NCBI GenBank assembly: GCA_950295325.1 | Contig: OX485806.1 | Coordinates: forward strand, 52,633,169 to 52,697,168 | Reading direction: 5' to 3' | Source: Polytrichum commune | Lineage: Eukaryota; Streptophyta; Polytrichopsida; Polytrichales; Polytrichaceae | Length of the DNA: 64,000 bases | Shown here: positions 21,992 through 34,399 of the stretch, one piece after another | Numbering within the stretch: position 1 is the stretch's first letter | Layout of the letters: each line of letters starts with the position of its first letter | Notes under the pieces: model-generated | The model's input: only the letters and a program-made list of their open reading frames with translations | What the model was told of the DNA's origin: nothing | Databases searched by the model: none | Made by a program: the position numbers and the translations under genes

Positions 21992-23880
21992 ATCACCTAG
22001 GTGGAGATTGCTAGGATTAGAATATATGTGTTAGGTTATATTTGTTTTTGTTTGAACATTTGGTGTTGCGTGCGACTAGAATTTGAGTGTCAAACTAAGA
22101 TTTGAAGGTCGTTCGTAAAAAATTTAGATCTAGTAACCAAACTTAAAGAGAGAAAGAAATCAAAGTGGTCATGTGAAATAATATTATTGCTAAGGGGATC
22201 CGAACCCACTCCGTTGGAATACGCTGGACGGGTTTAACAATTTGTTATCTTGGGTATAATCTCTTTAGTCCAAACCCACTCCGTTCAGAGTGGAGGGCGG
22301 CTTTGAAAACTTTATTATCCATAGATCCAAGTCACTTCGATTGGGACAGATATTTCCTCTTTGTTTGGTGTTTTGATGCAGGATAATCGTGATTGAATGG
22401 ATGCGCGAAGCAAGAGAAAAAATGCGTTATGATTTTTACAAACCGACCCCAAATGGTGCGCCACTATACGTGAAATTTTAAGTAAATCTAGTATTTAATC
22501 AAATAAATATAGTATTAATGGTAAACAAGAAATAGATAGTAAATATTATGTCGGTGAGGTTAGTTGGGAGTTAGAAATTAGCTTAGAAAGTACATCCTAA
22601 TAGAATAAGCGGCAACAAATTATTATAAGATTATTTTGGGATTAATTTAGTTTAAGGCAATAGTCGAGTGGTAAGTAAGGCTAAAGGTTTAGGATATTCC
22701 AAATTCAAAATGACTACGCGACAAAAAAATTAAATAAATGGAACAAAACAATATTGACAAGTACGAATAATCTTTTGACCTAGCCGATTCGCCTAGACGA
22801 GGGAGATCCAATTTGACAAATGTCTTTTGACACTATTAGGTCAAAATGAGATGAGGTCTTTGAATACGGTGGCTAAGAGAATCGGATACGAAGAATCAAC
22901 AGTGGCTAAAAGAATCCAATGCGAAATTAAACGTGACAAGGCAAAATACCACCGAAGGATTCAACTCCACCATGTGAGGCAACACTATTTAAATGGCGTT
23001 GAAGCTCCTTTCAATATCACCATTCTTTCATTTTGGGAGTTTTACATCGGTCTCGGACCAGTGATCCAATCCCCTCCAAGTATAGTTGTTTTCTTCTCCT
23101 ACCCAAGCATTTCCGACTTCGATCAACCCTTGATCGAAAAACCCGTTGTTAGTATTTAATAATTTGACTGTTTGTGCTCTTTGAGAAGGAGTAGGTTGTT
23201 TTTATTATTCAAATAAAGTATATTCTTATAATTTATTTAGTCTTTGCCTCTTTGTATTCAAACTAGATTCTAATCTCTCTTTTCTTGTTAGTGAAGCAAA
23301 ATTAATTCATATAGAATATCATATTAGTTAGTGATTTTAAACCAAAAAAAGATAGCGTATTTTAGAAACTTGTCACATCTTACCTTTAAGTCCGATTCTA
23401 ACGTATCTTATATGCAAACATAGATGTTAAATATTCTTTCTAGCAAAAGTAGTTTCGTTGAAATTTAAAATTCAATCTAAAAGTTATGAGCGTTTCTGTG
23501 AGACATCTTCTACTGGGATACTGCTATCTTTGTAGCTTCACCCCGGCCCGCTGGAGAGTTTATTTTCAACAAATTTTATATGTCTAGATAGGTCTTAAAG
23601 TTATTGCTCTATCTATATTAGTTTCATTCAAAACTACAATTCTGACTAAAATTTATAAGCATTTCCGTGAGGCAGCTCACATAAATATCATTTCTTCATA
23701 TTCCTTCTCAAATAGTTAGAAGTTCTAAAATATTATATTAGTGTTTGGTCTCCTTTGTGTTGAGTTTTAGTAGTTAAACTACATTGTAAGGGTCTAGGTA
23801 GCCGATTCCAAGTTAATTAAGCTTAGATTGGACTAATTTGATGCTTAGAAGGCTAACTACAACCTTTTCACTACTAACGC
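21992..23880. other. Possible LTR or flank of the gypsy relic; no gene
   Basis: This is AT-rich DNA with no recognisable protein. Two imperfect direct repeats of about 70 bp occur near 23430-23500 and 23605-23680, each containing a GTTTC(G/A)TT(G/C)AAA...AAAGTTATGAGCGTTTCTGTGAG-like core. They lie on either side of a CACCCCGGCCCGCTGG patch. Such duplicated promoter-like segments occur in some plant LTRs, but no LTR boundaries could be fixed. Confidence 0.35.
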
Positions 23881-24690
23881 TAGAGGAACTCACACTGGAG
23901 GAAGATGTCATGCCAACATTATACTTCAGGAACACCTCCACCGGAATTCAAGTTGGCCACGATATTTCCTCGTATCTTTTGGTGTCGGACAATTGATATA
24001 AGGGTCCAACAACCCCACGCGAGTGTTGGATGCAAATTGGCAGGAGATAGACGTGGGTCTACCCGATAAGGAACCCAAGCCCATCAAAATGGGCTCGCAA
24101 CTGTCCCCAAGAGAGGTATCGGAATACACCAAGCTAGTGGTGGAATTAAAGATATTTTTGCCTGGTCCTATAAGGTTCTTAAGGGCTTACCCCCACATCT
24201 AGCCCAACACACTATCCCACTCAATCCGTCAAAAGGATCAGCGAGTGAACCCCCACCTTCAACTTGTGGTAAAGGCAACACTCAAAAGTTGTTGGAAGCT
24301 AGGGTCATCCAACCAGTTGATATTATAGATTGGATGTCACCAATGGTATTGGTGGAAGAAGAATGGGATGCATAGGGTATGCATATACTATAGAAAATTG
24401 AATGCAACCACCCAAAAGGATCATTTTTCTTTGTCATTTATTAATCAAATTTTAGATAAGGTAGACAACCATGAGTTGTACACACATTCATGGATGGGTA
24501 CTTGAGACACAATCAGGTATCTATTGACCCCAAGCATTACCACAAAATTGTTTTTACAACACCTTGGGGCACGTTCATCTACGTGGTTATGCCATTCGTG
24601 CTTTACAACGGACTAGCAGTTTTCCAGCGTGTTGTGACGACCATGTTCTTTGAACTACTCTTCCACACGATATTAGTGTTGTATGCATTC
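23881..24690 (+). pseudogene. Ty3/gypsy reverse transcriptase N-terminal fragment
   Basis: The plus strand shows IFAWSYKVLKGLPP (about 24160), then LLEARVIQPV...WMSPMVLVE (about 24290-24360), then MDGYLRHNQVSI and FTTPWGTFIYVVMPF (24490-24600). These are the successive fingers and palm motifs preceding the catalytic YxDD in gypsy RT. Frames shift between blocks and nonsense codons are present. Similarity ends near 24690, before the YxDD motif, where sequence of an unrelated transposase begins. The element is truncated and dead. Confidence 0.8.
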
Positions 24691-24719
24691 AACAAAGAAA
24701 TAAGAGGTCCATTTGATTT

Positions 24720-25212
24720 GTACATTGATATCCATGGCCATAAGGTGGTGACCCTTGAGAATGTGGAAGTGTGCTCTGTAGTGTGATACATCGTCCATGA
24801 TGTCTCCAAAGTTGATTTCTATAGGTTTTAAAAGTATTTTTTCCAAGGTCACCATGCTCAATTTTATGGTAACTTCTGCACGAAGCCTAGAGAGCCTACA
24901 CTCTAAGCCGCGACAACCCACTCCATCATCATAGTGACATTGGCCGATGCAATGGCCCATACGACAAGGGCATTGTCTTTAAGGGAGAAAATTGTTCAAA
25001 TGGTGTTGCCCACGGTTACAAAATGGAAGAACATCTTAATACACATCAACAAAGTGGGCCGAAAACGAGATGTAGACCTATTTTTTTTATCCAAATTAAG
25101 TGTAATTAAGAGTCAATAGTTTGCTGAATACATTTTGGAAGAAACATGCGACAAGTTTGAAAGGTGTACAACGTATGAGAAATATAAAAGTCTTTGAGAC
25201 ATCCACCCTATA
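24720..25212 (+). pseudogene. DUF7869-type transposase fragment (copy 1)
   Basis: One plus-strand frame reads DIHGHKVVTLENVEVC, later FYGNFCTKPREPTL, LADAMAHTTRALSLREKIVQMVLP, KWKNILIHINKVG and KLSVIKSQ. It matches 33145-33640 nearly codon for codon. The frame is broken by stops (TGA, TAA, TAA, TAG, TGA). Its left end is fused to gypsy RT and its right end is cut at 25212 by a family A LTR remnant. The layout resembles a transposase family seen in non-seed plants (with a C-terminal DUF7869 domain). That assignment rests on recollection of the family, not on a search. Confidence 0.65.
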
Positions 25213-25710
25213 TGTTGCGCATCTCTCCATAAAAAGTGCCCGAAACACCATGGGCACAAAGGGGACCCCGGAGTGACACCTGGGATTTGTGGCGCCGTTG
25301 GTGAGAGGGCCCAAGTATTCCTAGTGTGGATGAGGGCCCCGGGCGTTGGGAACGCATTCCACCCACAAAGACTAGAAGTCATAATGGTAAGGCCATGAGC
25401 TATGCGTAGTTTATGGCGTGCGGATTTTAGAACGCTCAATCGGAGGTGTGAGTTAGGAGATTTGGCAATTTGAGTGGGATGCTATCCCGGGACAGCGCCC
25501 TGGTACATCAATGGTCTGGCAGTGGTTTTCGGTACTACCAAGGTTTGAACGGGAATAATTAAAGATTTGACTATTATGGATGGAAGTCCACATCTTACCA
25601 TTGGTTACCGATTAAACGGTGAACTGCGAATGCAGGTGTAGGAGAGTTGGTCCCCCTCTTATGAATAAGAAGTCTGCAGTATGGGGAGGTAACCATTAGC
25701 AATTTTAAAT
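25213..25710 (+). mobile_element. Truncated, decayed family A LTR
   Basis: It starts TGTTGCGCATCTCTCC, the 5' end of a family A LTR in plus-strand polarity, and follows the LTR through the degraded palindrome (about 25478-25500) and the GGTTTGAACGGG segment. It then jumps, with an internal loss, to the ATGGATGGAAGTCCA/TTGGTTACCGATTAA block. The last ~30 bp and terminal CA are missing, so no TSD can be tested. Confidence 0.8.
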
Positions 25711-28700
25711 GTCATTTGAATTCACATTCAATGTTTTTTTAATGTCAACGTTGAAGTATACTTGCAATCAAAATGCCAAGACCATCATTTTAATTGTTTT
25801 TGTACATAAGGCTATTCACATTGGGTCAATAAACATTGATGGATAGTCTTCATTCCTTTTTTTTTGATTGAAGGTTGCAAAAAAATTGAAGTAGGCGATA
25901 CCTCAATCCAACTCCAAACTAGATCCTTCCTCTTTGTGTTTTCCACCTCTTGATCCTTGTCCTTGGGAGTGCGAGGTCCCAACTCAACCTCCAATGTCAG
26001 CATCTCTTGTCCTTCTAGGTTTCTTTTTTGTCAAAATGTGGTTTCCACCTTGACTTCTACCTGCGATTCCATGCATTCCACTATTGGTCCCTTGTAGTGC
26101 ACTCGCCTACATCCCCCTACACCATACACCACATTGAGGGTCTATGACCACCTTGGACACTGACTCCGCCATTCCCATAAGGATGACATACATTAACATG
26201 TTCGTAACTATAAAACATATGTACATCACATTAACGCAGACAAATGGAATTCACCTTGCATATAGAAAAAAAAAATACTAAATATGAGAATGATGTTTTT
26301 GCCCCAGAGCACACCCCATTGGAAAGGCACAAGTCTGAGGAAAATACACTAACACACAATATTTACATACATTATATATTTGAAACGCCTTCACAATTTT
26401 ATAATTAAAAATAGTTGACAACATCACCAAAGTACTAAATGTGAGCAACAAATCTTTGCATGGATACAACATCTTTAGTACTAAGGTCCAAAAATTTATC
26501 CCCAACACTATTCCAACAATACCCACAAACCTAAAGTGACAACCATGAATTGAAAGTCAAGGATGCAATGTCAGAAGAGCAAATATCACTAAAAATCTTT
26601 AAGCAACCTTATTGTTTTTTTTGGCACCCATTCAAAACAACTATTGTGAAATTCCAACTCATATATTGCCTACTCATGGTTGAAGTTGGGCTTTACATTC
26701 TCCCCCAAAACATGCAAACCCAAAAGCAATGTTGTGCGCAATATAGTGTTGGTTATCTCGCATTGCTTTAAAATTGACACAAAATTGAGCAAGCCATTCT
26801 AGATGGTTTATTTCCATTGGCTAAAATTATATAAGTTTTGGTCATTCAATACTAATTTTGTGAGATACTACTGCCAACCTCAAGCCCTCAATGTCCAAAA
26901 TTTTATGCAAAATCCACTTTATTTTTTAGTATGCATGGGTTTTTTCCTCTGCACTGATACGATGTATGCCTCCACATTCCATCATGGTGACAATTTAAAC
27001 GTCATGGATATGTGATGTGTTCAAAAAAATGATCTTTTTATTTAGAGTTCAATTTGTTATATATGCCTCAACCTTTGTACATATAAGTTGTTTTTATTCA
27101 TATTTTGGCTATTGATTTTGAATGCATTGGCTTTTGTCTTTATTGAGCCTCAAGTTTGAGAATAATTTAATTCTTGGTTTTTGTGAAATTGGTTTTCTTT
27201 ACATTCATTGAGTTTAAGTTATTTTTGGTTGTTTCAAGTTTTGCACTTGACTTTTTTTGTTTATGATCTTTAAGCTAAGTGTTTTTTGCATGAATTGAAA
27301 ACGACTGCAAACAAAACCACTAAGAGGTTTGTTCTTGCTTTAGCAATAAATTTGATTCATATCGCCATTTCACAAGACATGATCCATATTTTATGAATAT
27401 GATAACTACCATTAGAGATCCATTGATGTCCATTGTGCCATCAGTACCATGAATATAACAATTAAATTTGAAAATGAAATTTCTATGTGCATACAATGTG
27501 TTATGATATTGGATTTATGTTAGTGTTGTGCACATCGAGTACCACCCAAAAGTATCACATGCATGAGTGGATGTATAAGTTTGTATTTAAGGTCCCTGAC
27601 CATTGGAAATATTTCAATAATATTACTTCTATAACATTTTTTTTTAAATATACGTAAATGTACAATATATCCATGATGGGCAATGGGATCTTAATCTTTG
27701 ATTGTGTGCAGATACATGGAGTCCAATGTCATCATTAACATGTTTTTATTACAATTTTGTGATGGAGACTTACTTATTTAATTTTTTTGCATTTGTGATG
27801 AAACGAAGTGCATCTCATACAAATGGATATTATAGTAATCATTGCATGAAGAAAGAATGTCATTTCAACAAATACCTTTTTAAATGATGTTGTATCTAAC
27901 AACGTTGCAACTTTTAACTTGACTGTGGATTACGTAAACTAACATTAGAAGGGATCACATAAGAAAATTCCAACATTTATGTTGCCGCAAGATGAGGTGG
28001 TGGTTAAACCTAATGTCTCTTCATGTATAACATCAATTGAATTCAATTTGTATCCTAGTATATGTATTGTTTGTCTTTAAATATATTTAGTTTGTGAGAA
28101 AATTTATTAGTTGTTCCAAGAATTTTTGTTGTGTCATGTCAAATTTTGGGATGCAAGTTGATGTATTTTTCTCCAAATGTAGAGTTGCACAACAAAGACA
28201 TCCAAGAGATGTTGGAGTAGAGGCATGCATGTCAACTCTTTATTGTTGAAGAATTTTTCAAATCTTCCAACGGTAGCGATGAGTTTAGTTTCGTGTCAAA
28301 TACCTTCCTTCATAAAAAATGTGAAGACATGGCGATAAGTTCAAATTGTTAATTAATTTCAAATTTATACTTGATCTAAATTGTCAAATAAAGATTGGTC
28401 CACCTCTTTCACCGTGGATAAAATACACTAAACAACTATGCGTGAATTCACACATCCATATGTGTTGAAAATTTAGAGGATAAGTCAAATGTACATAAAT
28501 GTGGAGGCAAACAACAATGACCATTCAAGAACCAAATCCAAATTTTGGTGTTTGTGTTTATTTTGATGAATTTTATAAGAATTGGAAATTTTGATATCAT
28601 TCATTGTGGCCTCAAAATTATGCATATCTTCATAATTTAAATGTTTTCTTACCTTCCAACAAAGTTTGGATTTTGTTTTTTATGAGTTTTGAAGACTATT

Positions 28701-30512
28701 CTCAAGTTCTTAAAGATTTATTTTCAAAACAATTGCAAATGTTCATGCAACTAATTTGTAATGGGAGCCAAAGTTGGCATCCAAATTTCTTAAAGAACTT
28801 CTAAGAGGATGAAAATTGTACAACTCTTTGACATCTTTAAGGTAGTGCAAAATCAGATAGCATAACTTGTTTCCAAAAATATGAGCTATCCATGCAAGTA
28901 ATCGGTAAGAATCTAAATTAGTCAAAAATCTAAACTCAAACTTGTTTCTTCACTTTTTGAATTATTTTAAAACCAGTTCATTATAAAACAACTAGAGCAA
29001 GATATTTATATATTTTTTGAAATGGCAAGCCTTGTCGGATACATTAACACTGCCTAAATATATGTGTCAAAGTCATATGAAACCTATGTTCATATAATAA
29101 CAACAAATTCTATACATTAATATTTAAAAAAACACTTATGAATGTTTTTCACAAAACTCAAAGTTAGTATATTGTTTTGAATCACTTTCATTTAAATCTA
29201 CACAATGTTCAAGAATTGTCCACTTTACCATGTTTTCATCCACAAATTTGGTAAGATAACCTATCTATTTTAATCTCTAAACTTTACATCCTAAATTCTT
29301 AAACCAAGGGATAGATAAAATATTCTTTGATAAATATAGAATGCAGAAGTTGGTGAATTTGGATGTACAAAGGGCATTTTTGTAATGTTAGGATTTTTCA
29401 CCAAAAACATGAATCATCTACACGTTTCAATTCAAAAGATTATAATGTAAACATTTACATCAATATAAATGGTGTGAGGTGTCTACATTGGGGGGGGGAT
29501 TATCATGTTATGATAGCATCAATATAGGTAGTAAGCAAATTTGGCACATCTTCTTTAGAGATTCAATCATATAGAAGATTTTTCATTTTGCCACCAAATT
29601 GTTGAACTTGCTTATTGCACATAGAAGCACCTATCTTGAAAAATGTCAAAATTATATTGAAAAAAATGTAAATAAAAAAAATATTCCAAATGCATTTTTG
29701 TAATTGCCACAAATGCAAAGGAAGAACTTACTTAAGTATGGTTGTTATTTATTGTGATACACTCGGATTAAAAGATATAATGTTTGATTATGCAAGACTA
29801 ACCATATTTTGTTGTGTTGAACACGTGAGCAAATGGTATTTGAAGTCAAAAAATTCCAAAAAAATAAATGGATCAAAAAATGTTGCACAAGGGCTAGACC
29901 ACCCATGAAGGAATTATGAACGGGTGTTCGACAATTTTAGTTGGGAATTAAACATTTCATGTTAACAAATTATATTCCTACGTTGGTAAGACTAAGCATT
30001 CCTACCAATCCCGTACTTCCTCAAGCTACTAAGCAAGGTATTTGTTATGGGATTACTATTAAGCTTATCCACTTTACTAGTTAAGCTACAAGTGTATCTA
30101 TTGCTATTGTAACTATAAAATATCTAATACTATAGATTCACAAATTAGAATTCTTATGGAGGCTTACTATCGGTTTAATTTGACTACATGAACTATTTGG
30201 TATTTCCTTATACACTATCACTACCAACCATGTCATTTCTTCCTACCTTGTATGCACATTACTAATAATGACATTTTTTTAATAATTGGTAACCATCTTT
30301 TTTTTCCCATAATTATTCTATTAGACAAGTTAATAATAAATCTTAGAAATAATTAATTTAATTATGATTAATGGTAGTTTTTTTCCTACCATTTGAATTA
30401 TCTCCCTTATAACACTATATTTGGTAATTAGAGATTTTTTGATGATTTTGAGACTATTTAAAAACACATTTTTCAAATCTGGACCAGTAATGACAACCCA
30501 AAAATTCCATAT
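25711..30512. other. Long AT-rich stretch, no recognisable gene
   Basis: Frames are short and scattered on both strands. A Lys/Glu-rich minus-strand frame at 25812-26003 and others were inspected without finding a motif. A9 and similar A/T runs and a G9 run (29490-29498) are present. It is probably ancient repeat sequence decayed beyond recognition by eye. Confidence 0.4.
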
Positions 30513-30956
30513 TGTCACGCACCTCTCCATGAGGAGTGCCTGAAACCCCATGGACACGAGGGGGACCCCGGAGTGACACCCGGGATTTGTGGCGCCGTTG
30601 GTGAGAAGGCCCTAGTGATCCTAGTGTGGGTGAAGGCTCCGAGCGTTGGGAACGCCTCGCACCCACGTAGACTAAGAGGCACGAAGATAAGGCCCATTGT
30701 AGTGTTGCTCCGGCAATGCGATGATCAACATAAGATTGGACTTCCATGGATGGAATTCTACATGTAAGAATTGGTTACCGATTAAGGGGTGAGTCCCGAA
30801 AGCAAAGTAGGAAGGTTGGTTCCCCTCTTATGAACTATAAGGTCCGGAGTAGGAGGAACTAACCATTTGCATGGCGGTATGCGAAGGATTAGCGCTCGTA
30901 ACCTTTGCTAGAAATGAAAATTGGCAAGATTGTTGAGGCTAGCAAGGATTGCGACA
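30513..30956 (+). mobile_element. Internally deleted family A LTR (444 bp) with both ends
   Basis: It starts TGTCACGCACC and ends GGATTGCGACA. The first ~180 bp match the LTR 5' end and the last ~265 bp match the 3' end (from CATTGTAGTGTTGCTCCGG on). About 530 bp between them are missing, with the junction near 30692. Flanks catat and gctct do not form a TSD. Confidence 0.85.
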
Positions 30957-31079
30957 GCTCTAGAGACCCAATGGAGCGCGCTCAAGCCATTTTCCTGTGC
31001 GCCAACCTTACACCTCCTAGGGACAGGACAAATTGCACCCACCGCATATACCGCCGTAAATACCGGAGTTTTATGAACA

Positions 31080-31200
31080 CGCATTAGTAAAGCTGATGTG
31101 CTAGCATTTGTACAACTGGTTTGGACAAATGATGGTCGGGAGTTTACAAATGTGCATTTATAAGTACCACATAAGAACCGAATCTACATTCAGATATTTA

Positions 31201-31247
<47 letters not shown>

Positions 31248-31870
31248 GGATAATCAGATGCATATAAAATATGGCAATGATATACGAACGTGAGTCCGTA
31301 AATATGCCATCCAGGATCTTATGGATGTACGTTCGTATGTCACCCACATATCCGTTTTGTCCAAATGCATATAAGATGGTCAGGAATATACGAACGTGCG
31401 TTTGTAAATACCACCTGGGATTATTGTCCACGCATCCAACACCATCCCTTCATTCATAAATGTCTATGCGTAGACACATTCAGTATGGCAATTATATGCG
31501 AACGAACATTCGTATTCTGCACACTCATCTATTTGCACCTAATGCACTCCAGACACACACATTTGTGCATAGAACCACACAATATGGAAGAGATAGATAT
31601 GAACTGCTGTTCGTAAATATGCCATCCCAAGATTTCCTAGGGAACGTCAGTATGTTGCACACCTTGCCATTTGCCCCTACTACAAATAGGATGCCATGTC
31701 GTCTAAGAACGTATGGCCTAAGATATCAGAATTGCGAAAGGTCCAAGTGTTTTTGATATATATATTTTCAGCTAGAACATACGAACGGCCGTTTGTATAT
31801 ATACCCACCACAAACATACGTGGGAGGGTGTACACACAACCGTTGATATATCCCATGTCATATTCTTTCT
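31080..31870. repeat. Diverged ~110-bp tandem repeat with palindromic core
   Basis: From about 31262 there are at least four units starting at CATATAAAATATGGC-like sequence (about 31262, 31367, 31483, 31582). Each has a palindromic core of the form ATACGAACG-N-CG(T/T)TTGTAAAT: 31282, 31388, about 31498 and about 31601, with a further copy at 31789. Units are heavily diverged outside the core. The same core occurs elsewhere in the window. Confidence 0.6.
31203..31247. repeat. (CA)14(TA)8 compound microsatellite
   Basis: There are fourteen CA repeats at 31203-31230, immediately followed by alternating TA to 31247. It is a perfect compound dinucleotide tract and likely polymorphic in length. 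Confidence 0.95.
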
Positions 31871-32887
31871 TTATTGTGATGTTGATTGACATACATATTG
31901 TATAATGTGGAGACGATTATTATTTCTTCCATCCATATCATTTGGGAGGTTGCTATATGTATGCTTATTGCATGCAGACAACGATGTAAATATGAGTATT
32001 GGATGCTCTTCAAAATTGCGTGTTCCTTGTCCCATACACATTTCATCCTAGATTGGGTTGAGTTTTTGTCCGCGCGTTCGTCAACAGATATGAGTATCAT
32101 GTCCTTCGTTAGTGTGCAACCCTCACCATGATTGTTGAACAAATCATTTCAACGCCCTCCACGAATAATATATATCACAATGTGATGCCGATGTACATTG
32201 ACATGGGAATCCCATAGAGTGTTTGCATATGACATTGCATTATTTTGGAAGGCGCATTTATCTTTATGTGTAAGGTCCTCCAATGGTGCCCCAAGAGTTG
32301 TTTGTGAATTTTGGGCCATATGTTTAGACAGATCATGTGTCCGTTCTTATATGCATTGCCATGGTTGCTGGGTTGTTCATTCCATGGTTGTTTATTTAGG
32401 TGGGATGGCGATGCATGTGGAAGATAGTTCATTGGAATTGTTGATGAATGCATCGTCTTCCGATACTGAATGTGAACTAACTTCCCGTAGGCGGACAACA
32501 CTGATGTGACAAACGTGGTGGGGTATCTGTGGATAAATCCTCCCATTAATCTTTTGAAGTGCACAAACAATATCTACATTCTGCGGATGACTGCAATGAC
32601 ATTTTGTTGTGTGCCGGTTACGGGAGGGAGCAATGGGTGGGCCTTGATGTTGTTTTACTTAATGAACTTGGTGTCCTAGTGACAAATGGAATATGTAGAA
32701 ACTCTGATCCTTGTGAATGTGTTGATGCCAACCCCCTTGGTCTCGATGATGTTGGCACGTGCATCTTGAATTCTTTGCTTCCGCTTGAGGTCCCGGTGAC
32801 GTGGAGATTTTCCTTGCGTCGATTCCCCTTCGTCGGGTTCTCCATGAAAAAGTAAGTTTGTGGGATCATGGGCGTTTGTAGTCATTT
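31871..32887. other. Region upstream of transposase copy 2
   Basis: Plus-strand frames at 32198-32509 and 32559-32855 lie just upstream of the transposase in different frames and could be its decayed N-terminal part, but I see no diagnostic motif. A GTCCGCGCGTTCGTC variant of the palindromic core is at about 32068. Confidence 0.35.
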
Positions 32888-33880
32888 TTGTTGGCCAAAA
32901 TACGTCATCACAAAGGCCTCCGCAGATATGATTCTACTTGCGTGCCTTGCGGAGGTAAGGAGCATCGTCGAGATCACATATTGAAAGATGATTATATTTG
33001 TCTTGTGTCCGCCAAAGACTGTTGCACGAGGAAATGTTGCCAATTTTTTCTGCACGAAAAAATTAGATTTCTTAGTCAAGAGATGTGGCTTGCAGATTTT
33101 TGCATGAGATCAGCGAAGAAACTTGAGGTCCACAGAAATTTGCATATTGATACCCATGGCCATAAGATGGTAACCCTTGAGAATGTGGAAGTATATTGTA
33201 CAGCGTGGTATATCATCTACGTTGTCTCCAAGGCTGATTTTTATAGGTTTCGGAAGTATTCACCGTTGGATCGTTGCTCTCGATTTCATGGCAACTTGGG
33301 CACAAAGAAACCTAGGGAGGCTACACTCCAAGCCTCTACGACACTCTCCACCATCATAGTGTTATTGGCCGATGCAATGCCCCACAAGATGAGGACATTT
33401 TCATCAGGGGAGAAAGTTGTTCAAATGGTATTTCCCACAGGCACAAAATGAAAGAATATCTTAACAGACATCAACAAAGTAGGTCGCATAGCGGGATGTA
33501 GGCCCATTTCTTTGTCCAAGTTGAGTGTGATTAAAAACCAATAGTTTGCGGAATACATTTTGAAGAGACTTGGGGACAAGTTCGCAAGGTGTATGGCGTG
33601 TAAGATATACAAAGGTCTTTGAGATGCCCATCCTATAGGCATTGAATCCCATACCAGTTACCAAAGAAAATATATTGAGCATGTCAACAACAAAGAGGCA
33701 CACCATCAAGATTACTACAAAAATTGTGCACTATCCATAATAAGGCCAACAAAGGTTCTAAAAATCATCCATGATAAAATGGACCACGCCAAGACCGCAT
33801 GCCCTTGTTATGCACGCAAAATAAAGGCCACGGATGGTCTCTTCAAGTTTCCTGTAGCTATCACATGTTCGTATGGAATC
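32888..33880 (+). pseudogene. DUF7869-type transposase fragment (copy 2)
   Basis: A plus-strand frame is open for 187 codons (32888-33451) and continues in the same frame with three stops to about 33640, then into a block near 33670-33870. Visible features: Cys-rich CVPCGGKEH and DCCTRKCCQFF (possible metal-binding, residues ~19-55), HIDTHGHKMVTLENVEVY, YRFRKYSPLDRCSRFHGN, KKPREATLQ, LADAMPHKMRTF, KLSVIKNQ, DKFARCMACKIYKGL and IIHDKMDHAKTACPC. The order and spacing fit the N-terminal two-thirds of a transposase family that, in non-seed plants, ends in a DUF7869 domain. The C-terminal catalytic part is missing. Stops include L-TGA-D and Q-TAG-F, also present in copy 1. Family identity comes from recollection. 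Confidence 0.7.
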
Positions 33881-33913
33881 ACAAATATGTGTTGAAAGGC
33901 TCTCCAATTACAT

Positions 33914-33990
33914 ATATTGGAGTTCAGGCTTTCACAATTAGGAGAACTCCAACATATTGGAGTTCAGGCTCTCCCAATTACGATAACTCC
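33914..33990. repeat. Short direct repeat of ~40 bp
   Basis: ATATTGGAGTTCAGGCT followed by (T/C)TC(A/C)CAATTA occurs twice (about 33914 and 33954), with GAACTCCAA in between forming partial inverted repeats with TTGGAGTTC. It lies just after the transposase fragment ends. Confidence 0.6.
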
Positions 33991-34399
33991 AATTATTGCC
34001 TTGGTAGTTAGCTCTTTTGCTTGCTTTGTTGTGTTTTTGTTGACATTTGGTTAAAAAAAACACCTAGGCGCCCAGACTATATGTATTTGGGAGCCTAGCC
34101 AAATGCCTAGAAACCTCAATCGCGATTGGGAGTTTCATAATTCCACCAAAGATTTGCATCAATTTGGAGGAGGTGAATTGACCACTGGAATGGAAGTTGG
34201 TGTTGGTGGTCATTGATTTCCATTCTTGAAGGTGCAACTTCCAAAAACCCAACTCCATCGTCTTTAGGAGGATTGGCCCCTTTGTTATCAAAGTCGTCTT
34301 ATGCTCATTTGGATGTTGATGGCATTCTAAGGTTGGGGAATGTTAACATGTACTCCCACAGTTATTCAACATACTTTGCTTCATCCATTCTAAAATAAT

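Noticed and set aside
22827-23159. 110-codon plus-strand ORF as a gene
   Set aside because: No motif, mixed composition, and no supporting context; left as unassigned sequence.
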